A stretch of DNA of 17,189 nucleotides from Planctomycetota bacterium (GTDB lineage Bacteria > Planctomycetota > Phycisphaerae > WQYP01): the NCBI GenBank assembly GCA_021798635.1, contig JAJZGH010000089.1, forward strand, positions 1-17,189, written 5' to 3'. Below are positions 7,980 to 15,051 of the stretch, in pieces. The notes under the pieces are model-generated. The model saw only the letters and a program-made list of their open reading frames with translations, did not search any database and was not told the DNA's origin. The position numbers were made by a program, and so were the translations under genes. Numbering within the stretch: the stretch's first letter is position 1; each line of letters begins with the position of its first letter.

Positions 7980-8015
7980 AAAAAAGCCGTGTGGAGGAGG
8001 GTAGGTCCACACGGC
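7980..8015 (-). terminator. Rho-independent terminator, leftward
   Basis: A perfect 9-bp stem, GCCGTGTGG (7986-7994) with CCACACGGC (8007-8015), has a 12-nt loop and on the minus strand is followed by six T residues (7985-7980). It lies upstream of the citrate synthase promoter region, so it must end a transcript that starts further right. The sigma-54 promoter at 8221-8239 is the obvious source. The loop carries an ACCCTCCT pyrimidine tract. Confidence 0.85.
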
Positions 8016-8127
8016 CTGGCGGAGGAGGAAACGAGTTTAAGCGATAGTGTATGGTGCAGATCTCACCAGCACAGACCTCCACGTTGTGCCCGGGAAGCGG
8101 CGGGCCTGCGCCATACACGATCCATAT

Positions 8128-8181
8128 TTACTTGTCACATTCGAGCACCGTCACGTTCTTTCGGTCTCGACGTTCTTGCAT
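8128..8181 (-). CDS. Possible 17-aa leader peptide
   Basis: Thirty nucleotides into the predicted sigma-54 transcript an ATG (8181) with GGGAG 9 nt upstream opens a 17-codon frame, MQERRDRKNVTVLECDK, ending in TAA. The same frame stays open after that stop (about 80 more codons), but it runs straight through the terminator, so the extension is probably accidental. Such a short frame could arise by chance. The good start site and its position are the only support. Confidence 0.25.
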   Translation of the reverse strand: MQERRDRKNVTVLECDK

Positions 8182-8220
8182 TCTCTGTCACTCCCGCGGT
8201 CCTTGCCGCACGTTAGATAT

Positions 8221-8239
8221 ATTGCAACTCTCGTGCCAG
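8221..8239 (-). promoter_or_regulatory. Sigma-54 (-24/-12) promoter
   Basis: The minus strand reads C-TGGCACG (8239-8232), four bases, then TTGCAAT (8227-8221). This matches the sigma-54 consensus TGGCACG-N4-TTGC(A/T) at every conserved base with the required spacing. Transcription should start near 8212 and run left. Such promoters need an enhancer-binding ATPase bound upstream, which here means to the right. The only hint of a site is an imperfect repeat, TAGCAG-N7-CTGCTTA, near 8441-8460. No activator gene is in the window. Confidence 0.8.
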
Positions 8240-8526
8240 TACGACATACGGCGGATTTTTTTTGGAGAATCTCCGGACAATTGCGGCCCATAATTTTATG
8301 AAGTGGATTTTATATGGAAAAAGCAGGACGTTTTGCCTGATTATTGGACAGACTCGCTTCAAGAATCAATAGGACGTTGAAAATAAGCCTGTACGGCGGG
8401 CCGACATCCTGATAATCCCGTGCCTAAAGTTAGTGCAGTAGCAGCTTGGACTGCTTATACGCAACGCAATGCCCTGCTTCCGCCTGACATCGCATGGGCG
8501 CAATTCTAAGATTTGCGGGAATGGCT

Positions 8527-8582
8527 CCGGCAAGCTAAAACTGTTGCCGCACGCAGTGTCGTGCGCCGGGAAACTTGCCGGC
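8527..8582 (+). other. Two-tier hairpin in the leader of the GT87 gene
   Basis: CCGGCAAG (8527-8534) pairs perfectly with CTTGCCGG (8574-8581). Inside it CGCACG (8548-8553) pairs with CGTGCG (8560-8565). CTTTT follows the outer stem, 42 nt before the GTG start at 8624. It could be an attenuator, a structured leader or a weak terminator. I do not recognise a riboswitch consensus. The rest of 8240-8526 shows only short hairpins (for example CGCAA/TTGCG around 8500) and no supported gene. Confidence 0.4.
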
Positions 8583-8623
8583 TTTTCAGAAGCGACCGGC
8601 TCAATCACTATTAAGGATCAGTT

Positions 8624-9982
8624 GTGAAGACACCCCGCACCACGAAGATCGGCCCATTTGACCCGCTGACAAAAATTGAACGTTTGGGTCTGATCGCGCT
8701 GCTGATCGGCGTGCTGGCTTTCGGCTGCGTTACGGAAGTTCGGTCCGCGTTTCTTAGCCGACGAATGACGGATGTTGACACCTATTTTCGCGCCGCCTGG
8801 GCCGTGCGTGTGCACAAAGATCCCTACAACGTCACCGATACCAATGGCTGGCATTACAATTATCCCCCTCTGCTGGCAACGCTTTTGTATCCCCTGGCCG
8901 ACGCACCGGCTAAATTCGGCCGCGCGGGGTTACTGCCCTATCCCGTTTCCGTGGCGGTCTGGTTTCTTATCAGTATTGCCTGTATCTGGTGGGGGAGCCA
9001 CGCGCTGGCGCAAGCCCTGGAAAAAACGTGTACCGATCCCGCCGTGCGCAACATGCCGCGCTTTTGCCGCAGGTGGTGGGCACTTCGTATTATTCCTATA
9101 TTGATCTGCCTTCCGGCCATTGGCCGGGCGGTCGTGCGCGGACAGGTCAATAGCGTCCTTTTGATGCTGTTTTGCTTTGCCGGGGCTGCTCTGGCCACCC
9201 GAAAACGCTTCTGGGCCGGATGTGCCACGGGTCTGGCGGCAGCGTTAAAAGTTTTTCCCGGATTTTTAATTCTCTATGGAATATCGCGCCTGCGGGGAAC
9301 TTATCTTCTGGGTATGGCGGCGGCGTTGGTTGTCGGCTTGCTGGTTGTCCCAGGGATTATCATGGGGCCGCACCATATGGTGGCCGGGTATCGTCGTTTT
9401 GCGCAAGTGGTTTTAGAGCCGGCTTTTGGATTGAATCATAACGCTTCCCGTGACAAGGAACTTTTGGATATTAATAAGACTGATTCAACAAGCTTTGAAG
9501 CGATGATTGATCATACGCTTTACATTGGCCGCCACGCCCCGGCCCCGGCAAAATGGATGAAATTGGCGCATTGGGGAATATCGGCTGTCCTTGTGGCCAT
9601 CACGCTGCTGGTGGAATTTATGCGACGAAAAGATGATCCGATTTTTCGCAACCTGTTCCTTGGTGTGCTGATCACCATCATGATGCCGATTATTCCCATT
9701 TGTCACCCGCACTATTTCTGTATGGTGCTGCCCCTGATTACAGCGCTTCTGGCGGCGCGCTGGGAACAGGACCGAATGCTTCCTCTGGGGGGGGCGTTGG
9801 GCTGGGTGCTGATTTTTTTTGCCGCCTCACACATTATGACGGTGCTGCCGCCGCCGTTTTATATTCTTCGCGGTCTGGGATTGGTTACGTATTCCGCGTT
9901 AGCACTCTGGGCGGTGGGATTATTTACCATGTGGCATTGGGAAACACCGCGCGAATGGCAGGCTGCTGCGCCTGTTGCATAA
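8624..9982 (+). CDS. GT87-family (DUF2029) membrane glycosyltransferase
   Basis: A polytopic membrane protein of 452 aa with roughly ten hydrophobic segments. Family features are an early acidic pair DVDTYFRAAW (50-59) in the first extracytoplasmic loop, then YNYPPLLA (79-86), RGQVN (172-176) and ALKVFPG (207-213). These fit the GT-C fold glycosyltransferases of GT87, whose characterised members are polyprenyl-phosphate-mannose-dependent alpha-mannosyltransferases of mycobacterial envelope glycans. The acceptor here is unknown. Translation starts at GTG 8624 with AAGGAT upstream. A structured leader precedes it. It reads away from the sigma-54 promoter and is followed after 146 bp by the aldo-keto reductase. 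Confidence 0.82.
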   Translation: MKTPRTTKIGPFDPLTKIERLGLIALLIGVLAFGCVTEVRSAFLSRRMTDVDTYFRAAWAVRVHKDPYNVTDTNGWHYNYPPLLATLLYPLADAPAKFGRAGLLPYPVSVAVWFLISIACIWWGSHALAQALEKTCTDPAVRNMPRFCRRWWALRIIPILICLPAIGRAVVRGQVNSVLLMLFCFAGAALATRKRFWAGCATGLAAALKVFPGFLILYGISRLRGTYLLGMAAALVVGLLVVPGIIMGPHHMVAGYRRFAQVVLEPAFGLNHNASRDKELLDINKTDSTSFEAMIDHTLYIGRHAPAPAKWMKLAHWGISAVLVAITLLVEFMRRKDDPIFRNLFLGVLITIMMPIIPICHPHYFCMVLPLITALLAARWEQDRMLPLGGALGWVLIFFAASHIMTVLPPPFYILRGLGLVTYSALALWAVGLFTMWHWETPREWQAAAPVA

Positions 9983-10082
9983 CTTAGACGTTGAACTGGA
10001 ACTGCAAGGTTGCGGAGCAGAGTGCCGGTTGGAACTTCCCAAACCGGTCATGAACGGATAAATTCGTCGTGATGGCGGTTGC

Positions 10083-10107
10083 CGTGGGCCACACGAGCCG
10101 GCCCACG
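10083..10107 (+). repeat. Perfect 8-bp inverted repeat between GT87 and gprA genes
   Basis: CGTGGGCC (10083-10090) and GGCCCACG (10100-10107) flank a 9-nt loop. The hairpin lies 22 nt before the reductase start. A T-run (TGTTTT) comes about 7 nt after the stem, too far for a classical terminator. It may end GT87 transcription inefficiently or act as a 5' hairpin of the reductase mRNA. Confidence 0.45.
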
Positions 10108-10128
10108 TGACACTGTTTTGGAGCTTTT

Positions 10129-11130
10129 ATGCAAATGAATCCCTGGGTGCCGACATCCAACCGGTATGAGGCAATGGTATACAACCGCTGCGGTAAATCC
10201 GGACTTAAGCTGCCGGCAATTTCCTTGGGATTGTGGCATAACTTCGGCGGGGTGGATCTGCTTGAAAATCAACGCGCCATGCTGCGTTGTGCCTTTGACC
10301 TGGGCATTACCCATTTCGATCTGGCTAATAATTATGGACCACCACCCGGATCAGCTGAGGAAAACTTCGGGCGCTTATTGCAACAGGATCTGCATCCGTG
10401 GCGGGATGAACTGATTATTTCCACCAAAGCCGGCTACACCATGTGGTCCGGGCCGTATGGTGATTGGGGATCGCGCAAGTATCTGCTGGCCAGCCTGGAT
10501 CAGAGCCTGCAACGCATGGGCCTGGATTATGTGGATATTTTCTATTCCCATCGCCCCGATCCGGAAACGCCTCTGGAAGAAACCATGAGTGCCCTGGATG
10601 CGGCGGTGCGGCAGGGCAAAGCGCTTTACGTGGCGCTGTCAAACTATAAACCCCCTGAGGCCCGACGGGCGTTTGCGATTTTGAAATCCCTCGGTACGCC
10701 CTGTCTGATTCATCAGCCGCGCTATTCCATGCTTGAACGCTGGGTTGAAAGCGAACTGCTGGATGTGCTGGGGGAACAAGGAGTGGGAGCGATTGCGTTC
10801 TGCCCGCTGGCGCAAGGGTTATTAACCAATAAATACCTTAGAGATATTCCCGAAGACTCGCGCGCCGCTAAATCATACAGCTTTCTCAAGGCCGATAGAA
10901 TTACCGCGCAATTGCAAAGTCGTATCCGAACGCTCAATGAAATTGCCTTAGCCCGGGGCCAGAGCCTGGCCCAGATGTCCCTGGTCTGGGTGCTGCGCGA
11001 CGCGCGCGTAACCTCCGCACTGATTGGTGCCAGCCGGGTGTCGCAAATTCAGGAAAATGTTAAAGCCCTTAGCAATCGCACCTTTACCGCCGAGGAGTTG
11101 AAGGCTATTGATCATGCGTTGGAAAGCTGA
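10129..11130 (+). CDS. gprA: Aldo-keto reductase, L-glyceraldehyde 3-phosphate reductase type
   Basis: An NADPH-dependent TIM-barrel reductase of the AKR14 (YghZ/GprA) group, which reduces L-glyceraldehyde 3-phosphate and methylglyoxal in E. coli. The tetrad is D64, Y69, K100 and H141. The run ITHFDLANNYGPPPGSAEEN and the blocks RDELIISTKAGY, GSRKYLLASLDQSL, VDIFYSHR, IAFCPLAQGLLT and SALIGASR are nearly word for word those of E. coli YghZ. The usual C-terminal DGELNLW-like tail is missing, so the protein is 333 aa. ATG 10129 has GGAG 6 nt upstream, and a second ATG at 10135 is possible. Its likely role is detoxifying reactive carbonyls. The ispE gene follows after 35 bp and may be cotranscribed. 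Confidence 0.92.
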   Translation: MQMNPWVPTSNRYEAMVYNRCGKSGLKLPAISLGLWHNFGGVDLLENQRAMLRCAFDLGITHFDLANNYGPPPGSAEENFGRLLQQDLHPWRDELIISTKAGYTMWSGPYGDWGSRKYLLASLDQSLQRMGLDYVDIFYSHRPDPETPLEETMSALDAAVRQGKALYVALSNYKPPEARRAFAILKSLGTPCLIHQPRYSMLERWVESELLDVLGEQGVGAIAFCPLAQGLLTNKYLRDIPEDSRAAKSYSFLKADRITAQLQSRIRTLNEIALARGQSLAQMSLVWVLRDARVTSALIGASRVSQIQENVKALSNRTFTAEELKAIDHALES

Positions 11131-11165
11131 TATCGGTACGCGTTACGGAATACGGAATTAAAAAG

Positions 11166-12122
11166 ATGGTGCACAACAATTCGGCTCTTGATCCGCGCAA
11201 CGAACAGCCGGTAACGCCCGCAACGGCCCCGGCTGATGTGCTGACATTTCATGCCCCGGCAAAATTAAATCTGGGTCTGCGGATATTTCCACGCCGCCCG
11301 GATGGATTTCACGATATTGAATCCTGGTTTGTCCCCATTTCCCTCTGCGACACGCTGGTATTCCGCAAGGCCGAAACGCTGACTCTGAAGCTCACCGGTT
11401 TGGCGGCGGAACTTTCAGATGAGCCGGAAAAAAATCTCGTGGGCCGTGCGGCGCTGGCGTTGGCTGACGCAGCCGGCGTGGCCGCCCACGCACAGATTCA
11501 TCTCCATAAACTTATTCCCGCCGGAGGTGGTTTAGGGGGCGGAAGTTCCGATGCCGCAACGACTTTGCTGGCATTGAAACACTTATGGAATCTTCCGATT
11601 TCCACGGCAGAATTGTCAAAGCTCGCCGCGTCGCTGGGCAGTGATGTGCCATTTTTTATTTACGGGCAGTCGGCGGTGTGCCGCGGGCGCGGGGAAATTA
11701 TCGAGCCGTTGCCATTCCATCGCCCCCTGTTTGCGGTGTTAATCATTCCGCCCTACGGCACCAGCACCCGCGATGTCTATCAGGAATTTGATCATCAAGC
11801 CGCAGCGGTGGATAGCACACCAATGCGCTGGCAGGAAATAGCGCGTTTGAGCGCTGCGGAAATCAGTGCCGCAATTCGCAATGATCTTGAAGCCCCCGCA
11901 TTTTCCGTCACGACTGATCTGCGCGCCTTACGCGATAAAATCACAGCGTTAGTCAGTCGCCCCGTGCATCTTAGCGGCAGCGGCTCAACATTTTTTATCC
12001 TGTCCGACCAAGCCGCCGAAGCCGAATCCTTAGCGGCAACCCTTGGACACAATCTGCCCGAAAACGTCCGCGTTCTGCCCGTTGCCTTATTTGCCCGAAA
12101 TCCAATGGCGGATCAGCGGTAG
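11166..12122 (+). CDS. ispE: 4-diphosphocytidyl-2-C-methyl-D-erythritol kinase
   Basis: A GHMP-family kinase that phosphorylates CDP-methylerythritol in the MEP isoprenoid pathway. Signatures are APAKLNLGLRI with K33, RRPDGFHDIES, the ATP loop PAGGGLGGGSSDAA (118-131), the catalytic aspartate in LGSDVPFF (D160), and LSGSGSTFF near the C-terminus. About 24 residues precede the conserved start and are rich in Pro and Ala. The ribosome-binding site before ATG 11166 is weak (GGAA), so a later start is possible, but no better one is visible before the conserved region. The 3' end overlaps the convergent GH113-like gene by 36 bp. Confidence 0.93.
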   Translation: MVHNNSALDPRNEQPVTPATAPADVLTFHAPAKLNLGLRIFPRRPDGFHDIESWFVPISLCDTLVFRKAETLTLKLTGLAAELSDEPEKNLVGRAALALADAAGVAAHAQIHLHKLIPAGGGLGGGSSDAATTLLALKHLWNLPISTAELSKLAASLGSDVPFFIYGQSAVCRGRGEIIEPLPFHRPLFAVLIIPPYGTSTRDVYQEFDHQAAAVDSTPMRWQEIARLSAAEISAAIRNDLEAPAFSVTTDLRALRDKITALVSRPVHLSGSGSTFFILSDQAAEAESLAATLGHNLPENVRVLPVALFARNPMADQR

Positions 12123-13172
12123 TACGGGTTCGCCTTGTGGCGAGTAGGCTCCGTAGTCGGTTGGTTTACAGCCCGGATACCATTCCCAGATAAAAGCGCC
12201 CACAAAAGAACTTTCGGGCAATTTCCGCCAGACGCGTACAAATGCCTGATAGGCAATGGCCTGATTGGACGGATTGATCAGCCCCGTGCCAACATAATCC
12301 CATGGCTTGGCCAACGTGTTGTCCAGATTATCCCAACCGATTTCGGTAAACAGCACCGGCTTTCGTTCCCGTGCGGCGAACGTCAAAATGCGATTTTTAA
12401 TGCGTTGCCAGTGGGCGACGACTTCGGCAACGGAAGGATCCTTGGAATCGGAAAGATCGTAATAGGAATTCATACCGATGTAATTAAGCTGTGGCCAGAA
12501 ATGAACATACTGATAATGATCCCAGTTCGCGCTGTAGGTAAGTTTGCCGGTAAAGCGCTGCCGCACCAGTCGGATTATGCGCAGCCATTGTGTGTTAAAA
12601 GGTTCGGTGGAAAGCAACTCGCTGCCCACACAGAAAACATTCACGTGCGCTTGCTGCGCCCAGGTGGCAGCCGCCAGAATGTAGGCGCGGTAGCGGGTAA
12701 ACCAGAGGCTCCAGCTTTTGGGTTTTATGACCCCGCGCCAATCGTTGCCGGTGGCATGATTCAATAACACGATAGGCATAAGCATTGTGTGGATGCCCAG
12801 ATGATGGGCCGCCAGAAGTACCTCATGTATCTGCAGAGGTGTCAGTGAAACCTGCGGATCGATATGAATATTGTCGGCATGGACATCATGCTGCCGGGCG
12901 TTGATGACAAAGTTAATCCAGGTACAACCCATGGCTCGCAGCTTTGCGATGGAGCGCAGATATCCGGATATTCCGCGGGGATTATCCAATTGCATTGAAA
13001 AACCGCGGATGGGCGGCACACCGGAAATCGGATAATGCAGCGGCGGCAGCGGTGGTAGGCGCTGGGTGAGGGGCCGCTGAGGCCTGCCCATGCCGCTGAT
13101 GTTTAACACAAACGCGGGTACACTCAATACGATTGTGCCGACCAGTATGATTGCAGCGAATCTTCGGACCAA
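12087..13172 (-). CDS. GH113-like TIM-barrel glycoside hydrolase, exported
   Basis: The 361-aa product has an N-terminal hydrophobic segment (residues 5-26), so it is a signal-anchored or secreted protein. The barrel resembles GH113 (beta-mannanase) and related GTA-type hydrolase domains. The acid/base glutamate is E185 in FCVGSELL and the nucleophile is E277 in PVLFTEIGW, with YSANWDHY, YIGMNSYYDL and GAFIWEWYPG supplying other active-site blocks. The substrate is likely a beta-mannan or other beta-linked glycan, but this is a family guess. The start is an unusual TTG at 13172, chosen because GGAG lies 8 nt upstream and the ATG at 13177 is out of frame. It lies 74 bp after the AAA ATPase gene on the same strand. 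Confidence 0.78.
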   Translation of the reverse strand: MVRRFAAIILVGTIVLSVPAFVLNISGMGRPQRPLTQRLPPLPPLHYPISGVPPIRGFSMQLDNPRGISGYLRSIAKLRAMGCTWINFVINARQHDVHADNIHIDPQVSLTPLQIHEVLLAAHHLGIHTMLMPIVLLNHATGNDWRGVIKPKSWSLWFTRYRAYILAAATWAQQAHVNVFCVGSELLSTEPFNTQWLRIIRLVRQRFTGKLTYSANWDHYQYVHFWPQLNYIGMNSYYDLSDSKDPSVAEVVAHWQRIKNRILTFAARERKPVLFTEIGWDNLDNTLAKPWDYVGTGLINPSNQAIAYQAFVRVWRKLPESSFVGAFIWEWYPGCKPTDYGAYSPQGEPVLPLIRHWISGK

Positions 13173-13213
13173 AGCATGATCTCCGAGTTAAAATAATAAA
13201 GCGCAGTCTGCAC

Positions 13214-13240
13214 GGCGAGCCGTCAAAATATCGCCTCGCC
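13214..13240. repeat. Inverted repeat in the AAA ATPase-GH113 gap
   Basis: GGCGAG (13214-13219) and CTCGCC (13235-13240) with a 15-nt loop lie just past the AAA ATPase stop. No T-run follows on the minus strand, so it is not a clear terminator and cotranscription remains possible. Confidence 0.3.
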
Positions 13241-13246
13241 ACGCTC

Positions 13247-14443
13247 CTAGTCCGCAGTCGGATGGGGCGCTGACTGCAAATAGAAATACAACGCATAAAT
13301 TTGGCTGGCAAAGCGGTATTTTCCACGTCCCATCTCCGAGGATTGCTGCACCACGCCCAACTGTTTCATCTTCTGTAGAAAATTATCCAATACTCTGGCT
13401 TCGTCGGACGAGACTCGGTCCACCAGTTCAGCTTTGGAAAAATGCAACTGCAAGGGCGCGATTACCATCCGTTTCAATATCCGCCGGTAACGCTTGCTCC
13501 AGATGGCATCGAGCACCTTCGGCTCGATGTATTTTACGCCGATGATCTTCGCCGCCGCGACTATGCCGGCAAGGGCATCGTTTTCGTCAATGACGCCGTC
13601 GGTATCAGTCTTGAATACTGCGTCACCAATCTCGTGGAGGAACACCGGGTATCCGCCGGAAAAGCGCCACAACAAATCCAGCGCTCCGGGCAAAATACGC
13701 ACATTGACCTTCGCCAGAGCCTGTTGATAAAATTGTCGCGTCTCCGCTTCGTTGAAGGCAGTTATGTTGATAACATCAAATACGCGATCGAGCGATGGCT
13801 GCTTCTGAATCAGCTGGCTCCGCCGCTCGGGCATACCCGCCAGTATCAGGGTCAGGGGCAGATTCTCGCGGCCGGTTGCCAATTCATCCACAAAGCTTTT
13901 AAGCCAATTGGCGAACGCTCTATCCGCCGCCAGACCATTCAGGTCATCCAATACAATCATCAATCCTTTTCGATGAGAGCTGATCTGCGCCAGAAGCTTT
14001 TGCAGCGTCGGCCCCAGTGTCCCTACGGCTTGCGCCAGGTCCCGCGGCGATGCCTCGAAAGCCAGCGAAACGCCGAACAGGCCGACCTCACGAACATTAT
14101 TGCCGAGAAATTTCTTGACGCCCTCAAACCAACTCCGGTCCTGACTGACCTGCAAGAGCCGCTCGAATATGCGGCGCACCATTTCCTCTAAAGACGTCAC
14201 GCCGCCGAGAAATACATGCAAACCCAACACCTCATGTTTCTCCTCCGCAATGCGCAATGCCATGCGGCATAGCGAGCTTTTGCCGATGCCGCGGTCCCCG
14301 GAAATGAAGATACGCTCGAGCATTTTTTTTGACGCGGACTTTGCCACGCGATCCACAATTTCAGTGATCTCCCGCTCTCGACCTGCGAAAAATTCAATGG
14401 GAACAGGCACGCCCGGCGTGAAAGGTGAATATTCCCTGGCCAT
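13247..14443 (-). CDS. AAA ATPase of the Orc1/Cdc6-like or AAA_16 type
   Basis: A 398-aa P-loop ATPase. It opens with PFTPGVPVPIEFFAGREREI, a preamble typical of AAA_16/STAND-related ATPases, then Walker A GDRGIGKSS (49-57) and Walker B LMIVLDDLNG (161-170). LILAGMPERR is probably the sensor-1 region. The last ~90 residues (LKRMVIAPLQLHFSKAELVDRV, then FLQKMKQLGVVQ) look like a winged helix, as in Orc1/Cdc6-type and MalT-type ATPases. No effector domain is fused, so the job (regulation, defence, DNA-associated switching) cannot be told. ATG 14443 has AGGAG 7 nt upstream. It sits 77 bp after folA, with the GH113-like gene behind it. Confidence 0.75.
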   Translation of the reverse strand: MAREYSPFTPGVPVPIEFFAGREREITEIVDRVAKSASKKMLERIFISGDRGIGKSSLCRMALRIAEEKHEVLGLHVFLGGVTSLEEMVRRIFERLLQVSQDRSWFEGVKKFLGNNVREVGLFGVSLAFEASPRDLAQAVGTLGPTLQKLLAQISSHRKGLMIVLDDLNGLAADRAFANWLKSFVDELATGRENLPLTLILAGMPERRSQLIQKQPSLDRVFDVINITAFNEAETRQFYQQALAKVNVRILPGALDLLWRFSGGYPVFLHEIGDAVFKTDTDGVIDENDALAGIVAAAKIIGVKYIEPKVLDAIWSKRYRRILKRMVIAPLQLHFSKAELVDRVSSDEARVLDNFLQKMKQLGVVQQSSEMGRGKYRFASQIYALYFYLQSAPHPTAD

Positions 14444-14520
14444 GTGAATCTCCTGTTCGTCGCGCCGGTCAACGATCCGCGGCCGACCGACACTCCATTA
14501 TGCCTGTGCCCGTGGATTGG

Positions 14521-15051
14521 TCAAAGGCCTCGCTCATGCGCAGGCAAGATGCGGTGGTGCGGCGAGATCGTCGAAATGCGATCATACGTCAAAAAGTCTA
14601 CCCCCTGTGACTGGCGGCTTTCAGCTATCCGCCAGTCTTCTTCATTCCATTTCGGAAACCATGTATCGCCTGTGACCTGGGTCTGGCACTTTATAATGCT
14701 GATATACATGCGATCCGCCAGCGGTAGCGCCAAGGTGTAAATTTCCGCGCCGCCCACAACAAATAGTTCCTGTTCGCCCGCTTGCTTGGCCGCCGCAAGA
14801 GCTTCCTGAAGTTGCGTAAACCACTGCGTGTCAGCAGGAGTGGGATCTGGAATTCGGCGGCTAAGTATCAGATTGCGACGCCTGGGCAGCGGCCGGCCGA
14901 TGGAGTCAAAGGTTTTTCGCCCCATCAAGACACAGTGGCCGGTGGTTAGGCGTTTGAAGTGCTGAAGATCCTCCGGCACATGCCAGGGGAGTTGTCCTTT
15001 CCAGCCAATAACACGCTCCGGCGTCATCGCGGAAATAAGGCTGATGAGCAT
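14521..15051 (-). CDS. folA: Dihydrofolate reductase
   Basis: Reduces dihydrofolate to tetrahydrofolate with NADPH, for thymidylate and one-carbon metabolism. The 176-aa product opens MLISLISAMTPERVIG, then WKGQLPWHVPEDLQHFK with catalytic D28, GHCVLMGRKTFDSIGRPLP for NADPH binding, and VVGGAEIY (98-105). ATG 15051 matches the family start and has AGGTG just upstream. An in-frame extension to 15111 would add 20 unrelated residues and is rejected. The last ~20 residues (ISPHHRILPAHERGL) go past the usual end. thyA, a common neighbour, is absent from the window. Confidence 0.94.
   Translation of the reverse strand: MLISLISAMTPERVIGWKGQLPWHVPEDLQHFKRLTTGHCVLMGRKTFDSIGRPLPRRRNLILSRRIPDPTPADTQWFTQLQEALAAAKQAGEQELFVVGGAEIYTLALPLADRMYISIIKCQTQVTGDTWFPKWNEEDWRIAESRQSQGVDFLTYDRISTISPHHRILPAHERGL

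Larger units (their letters stand above)
7980..8212 (-). ncRNA. Candidate sigma-54-dependent small RNA
   Basis: A sigma-54 promoter and a strong terminator bracket a transcript of about 230 nt with no recognisable protein. The start near 8212 is set by counting 12 nt from the -12 element. A 13-bp stem (8047-8059 with 8108-8120) encloses two smaller potential hairpins. CCTCCTCC occurs twice in the RNA (8028-8021, single-stranded as far as I can see, and 8000-7993, partly in the terminator loop). These contain the core of the 16S anti-Shine-Dalgarno, so pairing with ribosome-binding sites of target mRNAs is a reasonable guess. The long stem is fully paired (one G-U) on the plus strand but has one C-A mismatch on the minus strand, which slightly weakens the structural case. 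It may instead be a short mRNA (see 8128-8181). I do not recognise a known RNA family. Confidence 0.5.

Noticed and set aside
8021..8028. GGAGGAGG on the plus strand as a strong ribosome-binding site
   Set aside because: No start codon lies at a workable distance (the nearest ATG is over 20 nt away). The tract makes better sense as the complement of the CCTCCTCC in the leftward RNA.
7873..8118. Leftward 81-codon frame across the terminator region
   Set aside because: It reads straight through the strong hairpin and T-run and through the direct repeats in front of citrate synthase, so it cannot be a normal gene on that transcript.
8366..8608. Leftward 80-codon frame upstream of the sigma-54 promoter
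   Set aside because: No motif and no clear ribosome-binding site, and it covers the two-tier hairpin. Unlikely to be coding.
13172..13177. ATG at 13177 as the start of the GH113-like gene
   Set aside because: It is out of frame with the conserved barrel sequence. The in-frame TTG at 13172 with GGAG upstream fits better.
14686..14701. TGGCAC within folA as another sigma-54 -24 element
   Set aside because: The bases at the -12 position read AATGC rather than TTGC, and it lies inside a conserved coding region.
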